From the NCBI RefSeq assembly GCF_947488715.1, contig NZ_CANLAG010000001.1, forward strand, positions 682,001 through 746,000: a stretch of DNA of 64,000 nucleotides, in the 5' to 3' direction. This DNA comes from an uncultured Tateyamaria sp. (GTDB taxonomy: Bacteria > Pseudomonadota > Alphaproteobacteria > Rhodobacterales > Rhodobacteraceae). Positions 35,198 through 43,756 of this stretch are shown here, one piece after another; within the stretch, counting starts at the first letter, position 1; each line of letters begins with the position of its first letter. Position numbers and translations under genes: made by a program. The notes under the pieces were generated by a model. It was given only the letters and a program-made list of their open reading frames with translations. It was not told where the DNA came from and did no database searches.

Positions 35198-36264
35198 CAA
35201 ACGCACGCCAGCGGGCCTACGCCCTGCGGGACCGGTTTGTGGCTGCCGGTGCGCAGGCGGTTGAGCCGCCCATCCTGCAACCTGCGGACCTGCTGCTTGA
35301 TCTCTACGGCGAAGACATCCGCGCCCGTGCCTATGTGACGTCCGACGCCTTGCGCGGCGAACAAATGCTGCGTCCGGATTTTACAGTCCCAGTGGTGCAG
35401 ATGCACATGGAACACGGGGCGGAGCCCGCGCGCTATACCTACGCGGGCGAGGTGTTTCGCAGGCAAGAGGACGATCCCGAGCGCGCGAATGAATACCTGC
35501 AAGTCGGATACGAAGTGTTTGACCGCGTGGACCCCGCCGCAGCCGATGCAGATGTTTTTGCACTGATCGCTGATACCACGTCGGGGCTGAACCTGCGCGC
35601 GGCGACGGGCGACATCGGTATCTTGATGGCCGCCGTTGATGGGTTGCAGACCTCCGACAGACGCAAGACCGCTCTGCGCCGCCATATCTGGCGCCCGCGC
35701 CGCTTTCGCGCCTTGCTTGACCGGTTCTCGGGACGCACGCCGCAACCCGACACACGCGCTGCGCTGTTGGATGGGCGTGTCGAAACCGACGTGCCGCTGA
35801 CCGGTCTGCGTAGTCAGGCCGAGATTGATGCCCGGATTGCCGCACTGCATGCAGACGCCGCCGAACCGCCGATTTCCGGTGCGCAGATCGACAGCCTGGA
35901 TGCGTTGTTGCAGGTGCGCGAGACGCTGCCCTTTGCCTTGGCGCAGTTGCATGACCTTTCTGTGGACCTGCCTGCAATCCGCACTGCCGTGAAACGGTTG
36001 GATGCACGCGCCAACGCGTTGAAGGACCGTGGGATCGATGTGGATACGCTGGAATTCGAGGCGAATTACGGCCGGACGTCGATGGAATACTACGATGGTT
36101 TTGTGTTCGGGTTCTACGCTGAGGGCCGTCCCGATCTGCCCCCTGTGGCGTCCGGTGGCCGCTATGACGCGCTGACCAGACGCCTGGGGCAGGGGCAGGA
36201 AATCCCCGCTGTGGGTGCGGTCATCCGTCCGGGCCTTCTGGTCGAACTGGAGGGCGGACAATGA
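35194..36264 (+). CDS. hisZ: ATP phosphoribosyltransferase regulatory subunit
   Basis: A 356-residue paralogue of the HisS catalytic core that does not charge tRNA but activates short-form HisG. Visible are the motif 2-like [31 protein letters not shown] and C-terminal [34 protein letters not shown]. It lies directly between hisS and hisG with ATGA overlaps on both sides, which suggests coupled production in fixed ratio. Confidence 0.93.
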   Translation: MTNARQRAYALRDRFVAAGAQAVEPPILQPADLLLDLYGEDIRARAYVTSDALRGEQMLRPDFTVPVVQMHMEHGAEPARYTYAGEVFRRQEDDPERANEYLQVGYEVFDRVDPAAADADVFALIADTTSGLNLRAATGDIGILMAAVDGLQTSDRRKTALRRHIWRPRRFRALLDRFSGRTPQPDTRAALLDGRVETDVPLTGLRSQAEIDARIAALHADAAEPPISGAQIDSLDALLQVRETLPFALAQLHDLSVDLPAIRTAVKRLDARANALKDRGIDVDTLEFEANYGRTSMEYYDGFVFGFYAEGRPDLPPVASGGRYDALTRRLGQGQEIPAVGAVIRPGLLVELEGGQ

Positions 36265-36953
36265 TCAAATTGGGTGTTCCGTCCAAAGGGCGGCTGATGG
36301 AAAAGACGTTCCAGTGGTTTGAAAAGCGCGGTGTCATGCTGATGCGCACGGGGTCGGATCGCGAATATGCGGGTGCTGTTGACGGCATTGACGGTGTCGC
36401 TCTGGTGCTGTTGTCAGCGGGCGAAGTGCCGCGCGAACTTGCTGCGGGGCGCATTCATCTTGGTGTGACAGGCACTGACCTCATCCATGAAAAACTGCCC
36501 CTGTGGGAACAGCAGGTCGAGCCGATGGCTGAAATGGGCTTTGGCCATGCTGATCTCGTGCTTGCCGTGCCGCAGGGTTGGGTCGACGTGGATTTGACCG
36601 ATGACCTCGACGCGGTTGCGGCGGCATTTCGGGCCACGCATGGGTTCCGTCTGCGGATCGCAACCAAGTATCACCGGCTGGTCCGCGACTTTTTGCGGGA
36701 TGCTGGCGTGGCGGATTACGCCATCGTCGACAGTCAGGGCGCGACCGAAGGGACCGTCGCCAATGAGACCGCAGAAGCCATCGCAGACATCACGTCGTCG
36801 GGCGAGACCTTGCGCGCCAACCACCTAAAGATCCTTGAGGATGGGTTGATCCTGGCCAGCCAGGCAACGTTGTGGCGCGCGCGCGGTGCGGACCTTACGG
36901 ATACGGACCGCGCGGTCCTGTCTGCCTTGATGGCAAAGCTGTCGCTGTCCTGA
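36261..36953 (+). CDS. hisG: ATP phosphoribosyltransferase, short form
   Basis: A 230-residue enzyme for the first step of histidine synthesis, joining ATP and PRPP. The opening [20 protein letters not shown] and the PRPP-binding DSQGATEGTVANETAEAIADITSSGETLRAN are typical. The length fits the short form, which lacks the histidine-sensing C-terminal domain and depends on HisZ, encoded just upstream. Its start overlaps the hisZ stop. Confidence 0.95.
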   Translation: MIKLGVPSKGRLMEKTFQWFEKRGVMLMRTGSDREYAGAVDGIDGVALVLLSAGEVPRELAAGRIHLGVTGTDLIHEKLPLWEQQVEPMAEMGFGHADLVLAVPQGWVDVDLTDDLDAVAAAFRATHGFRLRIATKYHRLVRDFLRDAGVADYAIVDSQGATEGTVANETAEAIADITSSGETLRANHLKILEDGLILASQATLWRARGADLTDTDRAVLSALMAKLSLS

Positions 36954-36962
36954 ACCAAAGGG

Positions 36963-37394
36963 CTAGAGAACGCCGATTTCCGCCAATGCGCGATTGAGCT
37001 CCGTCGGTAAAGGTTCCTCGCGTTCGCGCCCCTTTGGCAGGTCTGGTGGTGCGTCTTCGGGTTTGAGGTAGCGCCACCCCTGAAACGGGCGTTTCAATGC
37101 GCCCTGTACGCGGATCAGTTCAGGGTCTGACACGATGGCACAGCGACGGATCCCGTCGCTGCCAATCACTTCGTCCAGACGGATAATGCGCTGACGGCAT
37201 GTCACCACACCTTTGACGACCCAAAAAATCGAACCACCATTCAAGATGTCATCGGCGCGTTTGGGCCACATCCGCGTGACGTGCCGGGGGAACCCGTCAG
37301 CGGTCTGTGCCCGCTTTGTCTGTTGCCAGGCGGCAAGATCATCATAGGTCTCACTGCCAACGGACAGTTTGATAAGATTGACGTAGTTGTCCAC
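36963..37394 (-). CDS. DUF1489 family protein
   Basis: A 143-residue protein of the alphaproteobacterial DUF1489 family, recognised from VNLIKLSVGSETYDDLAAW, the central VTRMWPKRADDILNGGSIFWVVKGVV, and RPFQGWRYLKPEDAPPDL. Its function is unknown. GTG 37394 is the best start: GGAGG lies 8 bases before it and the family N-terminus begins there. It converges on hisG with a 9-base gap and is divergent from the RNR gene. Confidence 0.85.
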   Translation of the reverse strand: MDNYVNLIKLSVGSETYDDLAAWQQTKRAQTADGFPRHVTRMWPKRADDILNGGSIFWVVKGVVTCRQRIIRLDEVIGSDGIRRCAIVSDPELIRVQGALKRPFQGWRYLKPEDAPPDLPKGREREEPLPTELNRALAEIGVL

Positions 37395-37411
37395 AGAATC
37401 CACCTCCAGCC

Positions 37412-37482
37412 ATACCAAATATAGTAGCATTTGCCGCCAAAGCTGCAAGGTGTTGTGGTTGCTGTGGCGCTACATTTAGTGT
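37412..37482. promoter_or_regulatory. Candidate NrdR-like boxes upstream of the RNR gene
   Basis: CCAAATATAG (37415-37424) and CTACATTTAG (37470-37479) each match 8 of the 10 core bases of the NrdR box consensus (CWATATATWG). The second is followed by TGT as expected. Their 55-base spacing is larger than the usual about 31, so this is tentative. Confidence 0.3.
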
Positions 37483-37582
37483 TCGCGCGGCGATTGCGTC
37501 TAGTGGTTGTGGGCAATTTGGGCTAAGTTGGTTGCCTGCCAAGGGGGCCGACAGAATCGGCGCCCGTCGAGGGGATGAACCA

Positions 37583-39871
37583 ATGTCGCGTTTTGCTGCA
37601 CCGATTGCCGAACAAATCTGGGACATGAAGTATCGCTTCAAAGAGGCGGACGGCACTGCCATCGACGAAACCGTCGAAGACAGCTGGCGGCGTATTGCAC
37701 GTGATCTGGCCAAGGTCGAAACAGACCCGGACGCGTGGGAAGACTCGTTTTACGCGGCGCTCGAAGATTTTAAGTTTCTGCCCGCAGGCCGGATCACGGC
37801 TGGCGCAGGCACTGCGCGGTCGGTGACCCTGTTCAACTGCTTTGTCATGGGCACCATCCCCGACAGCATGGGTGGCATTTTCGAGATGCTGAAGGAAGCG
37901 GCCCTGACGATGCAGCAGGGCGGTGGAATTGGGTATGACTTTTCCACGATCCGGCCCAAAGGGGCAGGGGTCAAAGGGGTTGCCGCTGATGCGTCCGGCC
38001 CGTTGTCCTTTATGGACGTCTGGGATGCCATGTGCCGCACGATCATGTCCGCGGGCAGCCGCCGGGGCGCGATGATGGCGACCATGCGGTGTGATCACCC
38101 CGATATCGAAGACTTCATCACCGCCAAATCCGACGCCGCCCGTCTGCGCATGTTCAACGTCTCCGTTCTGGTGACCGATGCGTTTATGGATGCGGTCAAA
38201 GCGGACGGATCGTGGGATCTGGTGTTTGATGGCACTGTCTACAGGACGGTGCGGGCGCGGGAGCTGTGGGACGGCATCATGCGGTCGACCTATGACTACG
38301 CAGAGCCCGGCGTGATCTTTATTGACCGGATCAATGCAGCCAACAACCTGAACTATTGCGAGACAATTGCCGCGACAAACCCCTGTGGCGAGCAACCGCT
38401 GCCACCCTATGGTGCCTGCCTATTGGGGTCTATCAACTTGGCGCGCTTGGTTGATGCGCCCTTTGCTGCACAGGCATCACTGGACGAGGACGGATTGACC
38501 GCGTTGGTAACGACGGCAGTTCGGATGATGGACAATGTTGTGGATGCGTCCCGGTTTCCGCTCGAGGCGCAGGCACGCGAGGCAGCGGCCAAGCGCCGGA
38601 TCGGGTTGGGTGTGACTGGCCTCGCCGATGCGCTATTGATGATGGGTCTGCGCTATGGATCCGACGAGGCGGCGCGTCAAACCGAGCGCTGGTTGAAATC
38701 CATCGCCCGCGCCGCGTACCTGGCGTCGGTGCAATTGGCCAAGGAAAAAGGTGCCTTTCCGCTCTTTGATGCGGAGGGGTATCTGCAGTCAGGCACGATG
38801 CAAGCCATGGACGAAGACGTCCGTGCTGCCGTGGCCGAACACGGGATCCGCAACGCGCTTTTGACCTCTATCGCGCCCACCGGGACCATCAGCCTCTATG
38901 CCGGGAACGTGTCGTCGGGGATCGAACCTGTCTTTGCCTATGCGTACACGCGCAAGGTGCTGCAAAAGGACGGTTCCCGGACCGAAGAAGAGGTGGTGGA
39001 CTATGCCGTCCAGATGTGGCGCGACAAGTTCGGCGACGCAGAGTTGCCTGATTACTTTGTGAACGCACAGACTTTGGCCCCACTGGACCACGTCAAGATG
39101 CAGGCGGCCGCGCAGAAATGGGTGGATTCGTCGATTTCCAAGACGATCAACTGCCCCGAGGACATCAGTTTTGATGACTTCAAAGACGTCTATATGGAAG
39201 CCTGGGACACCGGCTGCAAAGGGTGTACCACCTACCGGCCCAATGCGGTGACGGGCAGCGTTTTGACTGTGGCGGAAGAGAAGCCCGCCGAGGTCGCCGT
39301 GCGGGCCAACGACGATGCAGAACCGATGCAACCCCATGGCGACGTCATCTATATGGCCGAGCCGTTGGATCGCCCCAACGCGCTCGAGGGCAACACCTAC
39401 AAGGTCAAGTGGCCGGACAGCGAGCACGCGCTCTACATCACCATCAACGACCTTGTGATCGGTGGGCATCGCCGCCCGTTCGAGGTGTTCATCAACTCCA
39501 AGAATATGGAGCATTTCGCCTGGACCGTGGCCCTGACGCGCATGATTTCGGCGGTCTTCCGGCGCGGTGGTGACGTGAGCTTTGTGGTTGAAGAACTCAA
39601 AGCGGTGTTCGATCCGCGCGGTGGTGCCTGGATGCAGGGCAAATACATCCCGTCGATCCTTGCTGCGATTGGTGGCGTGATCGAACAGCATCTGGTGGCG
39701 ACCGGCTTTATCGAGGGTGAGGGCATGGGGTTGAAGTCTGATCCCAAGGCGGACGTCGTCGGGATCGACGCACCACGCGGCAAAGCGTGCTCGTCCTGTG
39801 GCAGCTATGAATTGCGTATGGTCGAGGGGTGCATGACATGTGCGTCTTGCGGGTTTTCCAAGTGCGGATGA
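37583..39871 (+). CDS. nrdJ: Adenosylcobalamin-dependent (class II) ribonucleotide reductase
   Basis: A 762-residue enzyme that makes deoxyribonucleotides with B12 and without oxygen. The first active-site cysteine is in LFNCFVMG (about 86). The catalytic loop NPCGEQPLPPYGACLLGSINL (about 266-285) carries the thiyl-radical cysteine and the essential Asn and Glu. PTGTISLYAGNVSSGIEPVFA binds substrate phosphates. The C-terminus ends in a cysteine-rich zinc/redox tail (ACSSCGSYEL ... CMTCASCGFSKCG). No ATP-cone domain is seen at the N-terminus. I found no cobalamin riboswitch in the leader. ATG 37583 follows GAGGGG. Confidence 0.94.
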   Translation: MSRFAAPIAEQIWDMKYRFKEADGTAIDETVEDSWRRIARDLAKVETDPDAWEDSFYAALEDFKFLPAGRITAGAGTARSVTLFNCFVMGTIPDSMGGIFEMLKEAALTMQQGGGIGYDFSTIRPKGAGVKGVAADASGPLSFMDVWDAMCRTIMSAGSRRGAMMATMRCDHPDIEDFITAKSDAARLRMFNVSVLVTDAFMDAVKADGSWDLVFDGTVYRTVRARELWDGIMRSTYDYAEPGVIFIDRINAANNLNYCETIAATNPCGEQPLPPYGACLLGSINLARLVDAPFAAQASLDEDGLTALVTTAVRMMDNVVDASRFPLEAQAREAAAKRRIGLGVTGLADALLMMGLRYGSDEAARQTERWLKSIARAAYLASVQLAKEKGAFPLFDAEGYLQSGTMQAMDEDVRAAVAEHGIRNALLTSIAPTGTISLYAGNVSSGIEPVFAYAYTRKVLQKDGSRTEEEVVDYAVQMWRDKFGDAELPDYFVNAQTLAPLDHVKMQAAAQKWVDSSISKTINCPEDISFDDFKDVYMEAWDTGCKGCTTYRPNAVTGSVLTVAEEKPAEVAVRANDDAEPMQPHGDVIYMAEPLDRPNALEGNTYKVKWPDSEHALYITINDLVIGGHRRPFEVFINSKNMEHFAWTVALTRMISAVFRRGGDVSFVVEELKAVFDPRGGAWMQGKYIPSILAAIGGVIEQHLVATGFIEGEGMGLKSDPKADVVGIDAPRGKACSSCGSYELRMVEGCMTCASCGFSKCG

Positions 39872-39989
39872 CCTTGTGAACTACACGCTGTCGGCTTGGT
39901 TAACACCTGTAAAACTTGGACACGCATTCAAGTAAAACAGCCAACTCCAGCAGCCTGACTGGCAGCCGTGTAAAAACCGGCAAGGTCTA

Positions 39990-40574
39990 TCACAACAGAT
40001 CGCGCACGCGGCTTTGCAAGGCAGGGATAACAGTTGTTTCGAACCACGGGTTTGTCTTGAGCCAGCGGTTATTTCGTGGACTGGGGTGGGGCAGGATCAA
40101 CTGCGCGGGCCAGACGTCGGACCAGGCTTTGACTGCTTCGGTGACCGTGTGGCGTCCATAGTCGGGCAGATGCCAGTCGATGGCATAGCGCCCGATGACA
40201 AGGGTGAGCTCAACTTCGGTCAAAGCGTCCAGCACCTGCGTCCGCCACGCAGGCGCGCATTCGGAACGGGGCGGCAGGTCGCCGCCACTGCCCGTGCCGG
40301 GAAAGCAAAACCCCATGGGCAGGATCGCAGTCTTTTTGGCGTCGTAAAACGTCGTGCGATCAACACCCAGCCACGTCCGCAAGCGGTCGCCGGACGGGTC
40401 ATCGAACGGAACACCTTTTTCATGGGTGATCCGCCCGGGTGCCTGACCCACGATCAGCAACTTGGCGGATGCACCGAGTTGAAAGATCGGGCGTGGACCC
40501 AAGGGTAAGTCACTGCAGATCGTACATGCACGCACTTGGTCTGTCAGGTGACTGATGGTTTCGCCCTTGTGCAT
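39990..40574 (-). CDS. Uracil-DNA glycosylase family protein
   Basis: A 194-residue protein of the UDG superfamily fold. Motif A-like KLLIVGQAPGRITHEKGVPFDDPSGDRL and motif B-like ILPHPSPRNNRWLKTNPWFE are visible. An N-terminal pair (ACTICSDLP) resembles the start of cluster-containing members, but a full set of four cysteines is not evident. Base-excision activity is likely but not certain. ATG 40574 follows GGAGG by 7 bases. The 118-base gap to nrdJ on the left holds nothing I can name. Confidence 0.8.
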   Translation of the reverse strand: MHKGETISHLTDQVRACTICSDLPLGPRPIFQLGASAKLLIVGQAPGRITHEKGVPFDDPSGDRLRTWLGVDRTTFYDAKKTAILPMGFCFPGTGSGGDLPPRSECAPAWRTQVLDALTEVELTLVIGRYAIDWHLPDYGRHTVTEAVKAWSDVWPAQLILPHPSPRNNRWLKTNPWFETTVIPALQSRVRDLL

Positions 40575-40596
40575 GATGATGCCTCCGAAACGGGTG

Positions 40597-40621
40597 CGGA
40601 CCGCATGGGATATGCGGTCCG
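40597..40621. other. Ten-pair hairpin before the UDG gene
   Basis: CGGACCGCAT (40597-40606) and ATGCGGTCCG (40612-40621) form a perfect stem with a 5-base loop. It lies between the SPW gene stop and the ribosome-binding site of the UDG-family gene, both leftward. On the plus strand it is followed by TTTT, but no rightward gene ends here. Confidence 0.5.
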
Positions 40622-40641
40622 TTTTGGATTGTGCGGCCAGG

Positions 40642-41010
40642 TCAGGCGCGTGCGGCTTCGCCTTCGGGCTGGTGCAGGCCGACAACCGCCAGAACGGTCA
40701 GGCCAAGGACCATGTAGTACCAGAAATCCAACCCGACAAAGCCCAGAAGGATGGGGGCTGCGACAAAGGCCACGCCGACCATGCCGTCAACGGCAAGGTG
40801 CAAGCCATAAGGCAGCACCCGTATCACGCCCAGATGGTGATCCGTCAGAACAGTCAGCCCAAAGGCCGCAACGCCTGTTGCGACAGACAGCCAGAACGCC
40901 AGTACATTTTCTGCGCCCAGCCCAAACAGAAAGGGCATGACCAGCAGTCCCAATGCGACGGGGTAGTCGAGGTAGGCGTGGATGGATTTAGTGATGAAAC
41001 GGGGAAACAT
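40642..41010 (-). CDS. SPW-repeat-like integral membrane protein
   Basis: A 122-residue protein with four hydrophobic helices. The layout (ITKSIHAYLDYPVALGLLVMPFLFGLG ... FWYYMVLGLTVLAVVGL) resembles SPW-repeat membrane proteins, whose function is unknown. Its upstream region holds one of two 16-base inverted repeats that flank the araC-type gene, so it may be that regulator's target. Assignment to the family is moderate. Confidence 0.7.
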   Translation of the reverse strand: MFPRFITKSIHAYLDYPVALGLLVMPFLFGLGAENVLAFWLSVATGVAAFGLTVLTDHHLGVIRVLPYGLHLAVDGMVGVAFVAAPILLGFVGLDFWYYMVLGLTVLAVVGLHQPEGEAARA

Positions 41011-41111
41011 CGGCTATTCTCTCTTGTTGCTACGCGTGCTGTGTTCAGCACTGATAGTCAGAAAGTAGGCAGCCTAGCCGTGCCAAAACATGCCTGCACG
41101 TTCTGGAAAAT

Positions 41112-41127
41112 ATGCAGATCGTTCAGA
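41112..41127. repeat. 16-base inverted repeat, left copy (AraC-type operator candidate)
   Basis: ATGCAGATCGTTCAGA here is the exact reverse complement of 42118-42133. It covers the end of the araC-type gene and lies about 100 bases ahead of the SPW gene. Around it the pentamer CGTTC/GAACG recurs (41099-41103, 41120-41124, 41133-41137). Confidence 0.75.
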
Positions 41128-42079
41128 CTTCGGAACGTACAGCGGATTGTTGTCGCCTGAACTCCGCAGGTGTTTGACCCGTTTCCTTTTTGAAGGCGCG
41201 GGTGAACGCGGAATCGGACGCATAGCCCGCGCATTCGGCTGCATCGCTCAGTGACGTGGACGGCTGCGACAGGCGTTTCTTGGCGATCTCCATGCGCCAG
41301 CCAGTCACATATTCCATCGGCGTCAATTGCATCAGCTTTTGGAACTGCACGGCAAAACTGGTGCGCGACATCCCGGCGGTCTTGGCGAGTGTTTCGACTG
41401 TCCAGCTTTGGGATGGTGCCTTGTGAAACGCGTCCAGCGCCCGGCACAGATGCGGGTCAGAGAATGCGCCCAGCCCCCATTCGGGTGCGTTATCGCCTTC
41501 GATAAAGCTGCGGATCGCCTGCGCCAAAATCGCCTCGGACATCTTCAGGGCGATCAGGTCACCGCCCATCTTGTGCCCACCCGTCTCTTCGCCGATCACG
41601 CGCAGGGTCGCCTCCATCCAGCGACCTGCGGCTTCGCCGTAGTTCTTGAGGTGGATCAGGGGCGGCAAACGCTCCATCAAAACGTGCCGAGCACCCGGCT
41701 CGAACGCAAAGTGGCCGCAAATCAACTGCGTTTCGCTTTGCGGTTCTTCGCCGCCGTACACCAACACGCCCGACCCCTTGAAGCCGGATTTCTCCAGCAC
41801 AGCGTCCAACGGCATGATCGTGCGATCCGGGTCATGGCCGCAATACAGATCGTGCGAAGATCCGTGTGGGATGATGACCAGATCACCCTGTTCCATCGCC
41901 ACAGGCTCTGCCACCCCAGCCACGCGCACCAGACAACTGCCGCGATGCGCAAAGTGGAACCGCGCCACGTTCTCATAGTTGGGAACGGCAACGCCCCAGG
42001 GTTTGGTGAACGACGTGCGGAAATACAGCGTGCCGCGCATCGACAGGTTGGTGAGGATATCACTGAGAAGATCAAGCAT
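41123..42079 (-). CDS. AraC-family transcriptional regulator with cupin sensor domain
   Basis: A 318-residue regulator. The N-terminal ~200 residues form a cupin ligand-binding domain (ENVARFHFAHRGSCLVRVAGVAEPVAMEQGDLVIIPHGSSHDLY). The C-terminal ~100 residues are the double helix-turn-helix (WTVETLAKTAGMSRTSFAVQFQKLMQLTPMEYVTGWRMEIAKKRL, then LSDAAECAGYASDSAFTRAFKKETGQTPAEFR). Relatives with this cupin often control divergent or neighbouring genes in response to small organic compounds. Identical inverted repeats lie at its 3' end and before its start. Confidence 0.92.
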   Translation of the reverse strand: MLDLLSDILTNLSMRGTLYFRTSFTKPWGVAVPNYENVARFHFAHRGSCLVRVAGVAEPVAMEQGDLVIIPHGSSHDLYCGHDPDRTIMPLDAVLEKSGFKGSGVLVYGGEEPQSETQLICGHFAFEPGARHVLMERLPPLIHLKNYGEAAGRWMEATLRVIGEETGGHKMGGDLIALKMSEAILAQAIRSFIEGDNAPEWGLGAFSDPHLCRALDAFHKAPSQSWTVETLAKTAGMSRTSFAVQFQKLMQLTPMEYVTGWRMEIAKKRLSQPSTSLSDAAECAGYASDSAFTRAFKKETGQTPAEFRRQQSAVRSEV

Positions 42080-42117
42080 GCCTGTAATTTAAGCGCTCAA
42101 GCGCAGGTGTACAGGTC

Positions 42118-42133
42118 TCTGAACGATCTGCAT
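42118..42133. repeat. 16-base inverted repeat, right copy (AraC-type operator candidate)
   Basis: TCTGAACGATCTGCAT is the exact reverse complement of 41112-41127. It lies 39 bases before the araC-type start codon, with another CGTTC at 42145-42149. Confidence 0.75.
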
Positions 42134-42196
42134 GGTATTCGGTACGTTCGCAGATGTTTTGTCTTGGCTATGCCATCGTTGAAGACGGCTCGGACG

Positions 42197-42213
42197 CGAT
42201 ACCGATGGTATCG
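42197..42213 (-). terminator. Hairpin after the LysR gene
   Basis: CGATACC and GGTATCG form a perfect 7-pair stem over a GAT loop, 5 bases beyond the LysR stop. The T-run lies on the opposite strand, so it could instead be an operator. Confidence 0.4.
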
Positions 42214-42218
42214 TTTTG

Positions 42219-43115
42219 TCAGTTCAACACCCGCTTCGCCCGCAGCCGTTCTTTTGCCAGTTCAATAAACGCGCGTATCTTTGCGGGTGCGCGGCGGCCC
42301 TCCACGTGGACGAGGTGAATGGGCAATGCTGCGGGTTCATGCGCGTCCAACACCGTCTGCAATGTCCCGTCCTCGAGGTCAGGACCAATCTGATAGGACA
42401 GAGCGCGGCAGAGACCCCAATCGCGTTTGGCAACGGAAATCGAGGCGGCCACGCTGCTGACCGACAGTCGCGGGTGAATGCGCACGGCCTCTTGCTGATC
42501 ACGACCGAACCGCCATTCGGTTGTGGGGCTGGCCGCTCCGGCGGATACGATTTGGTGATCGCGCAGATCTGATGGGGTTTCCGGCACACCGTTTTTGGCA
42601 AAGTAGGCGGGCGTGCCGCACACCACGCGCCGCACTTGGCCGACCCGTACCGCCGTCAGCCCCGATGATGGCAGCGGGCCAATCCGCACCGCGAGGTCAA
42701 AACCCTCCTCGACCATGTTCACCACGCGGTCGACCATCAGCACATCGGCCTGCACCGAGGGGTGAAGATCCAGAAACTCGGTCAACACAGGCGCCACATA
42801 AATCCGACCAAATTCCGTGGGGCAGGTGATGCGCAACTGGCCCACCGGATTGGTCGCCGCGCCAACGGCGGCTTCGTCGGCGGCCTGCACCTGGGCGAGG
42901 ATATGCCGCGCATCTTCGAGATAGGCCTGCCCGACCTCGGTCAGCCGCACGCGGCGGGTGGTGCGGGTGAACAGCCGCGTCCCCAACCGTGCTTCCAACC
43001 CGTTCACACCCCGCGTTGCAGAGGGCGCGCTCAGGCCCATGCGCCGTGCGCCTTCGGCAAAACTCTGTGCTTCGGCCACCGCGATAAAGATTTCCAGGCT
43101 TTGTAACCGATCCAT
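42219..43115 (-). CDS. LysR-family transcriptional regulator
   Basis: A 298-residue regulator. The N-terminal winged helix is MDRLQSLEIFIAVAEAQSFAEGARRMGLSAPSATRGVNGLEARLGTRLF. The C-terminal effector-binding domain begins around VGQLRITCPTEFGRIYVAPVLTEFL. It is divergent from a DUF1348, GST and flavoprotein gene set, the usual layout for a LysR protein and its target operon. ATG 43115 is preferred over an upstream TTG at 43127. Confidence 0.92.
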   Translation of the reverse strand: MDRLQSLEIFIAVAEAQSFAEGARRMGLSAPSATRGVNGLEARLGTRLFTRTTRRVRLTEVGQAYLEDARHILAQVQAADEAAVGAATNPVGQLRITCPTEFGRIYVAPVLTEFLDLHPSVQADVLMVDRVVNMVEEGFDLAVRIGPLPSSGLTAVRVGQVRRVVCGTPAYFAKNGVPETPSDLRDHQIVSAGAASPTTEWRFGRDQQEAVRIHPRLSVSSVAASISVAKRDWGLCRALSYQIGPDLEDGTLQTVLDAHEPAALPIHLVHVEGRRAPAKIRAFIELAKERLRAKRVLN

Positions 43116-43250
43116 CCGGGTACTCAATTATAGCTATTTTTCAAAATAATGACTTTCAAAATTACTATATTAATTTGTCTAATGGCGCAATCTATCTGTC
43201 CTGTATCGAAACGGACGCCCCAGTCCCGCTGATATGCGAAAGACGAAACG

Positions 43251-43727
43251 ATGCACGCAGAACCGCCCAGACACCCCTTGCCCCCGTTCACCAAAGCCAC
43301 CGCAATCGAAAAGGTTCGACTGGCCGAAGACGGCTGGAACAGCCGCGATCCCGCCAAGGTGACGCTGGCCTATACGCTGGACAGTAAATGGCGAAACCGT
43401 GCGGAATTTCCGCAAGGCCGCGCAGAGATCCAGGCGTTTCTGACCCGCAAGTGGCACAAGGAACTGGACTATCGCCTGATCAAGGAACTGTGGGCGCATA
43501 CCGAGGACCGCATCGCGGTGCGCTATGCCTATGAATACCGCGACGACAGCGGTCATTGGTATCGCGCCTATGGCAACGAAAACTGGGAATTCGATGCCCA
43601 GGGGTTCATGGCCAATCGCCACGCGTCGATCAACGAATTGCCCATCACCGAGGCGGAACGCCTGTTCCATTGGCCTTTGGGCCGCCGCCCGGACGCTCAC
43701 CCAGGTCTCAGCGATCTTGGCCTGTAA
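43251..43727 (+). CDS. DUF1348 (NTF2-like) protein
   Basis: A 158-residue protein of the SnoaL/NTF2-like fold, DUF1348 family. It shows [43 protein letters not shown] and [29 protein letters not shown], and ends with the family's [18 protein letters not shown]. The function is unknown; a role with small reactive compounds is guessed from the neighbouring GST. The 135-base AT-rich gap to the LysR gene holds the shared promoter. Confidence 0.9.
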   Translation: MHAEPPRHPLPPFTKATAIEKVRLAEDGWNSRDPAKVTLAYTLDSKWRNRAEFPQGRAEIQAFLTRKWHKELDYRLIKELWAHTEDRIAVRYAYEYRDDSGHWYRAYGNENWEFDAQGFMANRHASINELPITEAERLFHWPLGRRPDAHPGLSDLGL

Positions 43728-43756
43728 CTTCACCACTCCACTGACCCGAGGATAAA

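Noticed and set aside
37449-37582. A cobalamin riboswitch was looked for before the B12-dependent ribonucleotide reductase
   Set aside because: The conserved B12-box and the typical stems are not visible, and the 134-base gap is too short for a full element.
39872-39989. A tRNA or terminator was looked for between the RNR and UDG-family genes
   Set aside because: No cloverleaf and no stem followed by a T-run could be found.
43149-43232. A 27-codon frame (MTFKITILICLMAQSICPVS...) in the LysR/DUF1348 divergent region
   Set aside because: It looks like a short signal sequence but lies in the AT-rich promoter region, has no convincing ribosome-binding site, and is easily explained by base composition.
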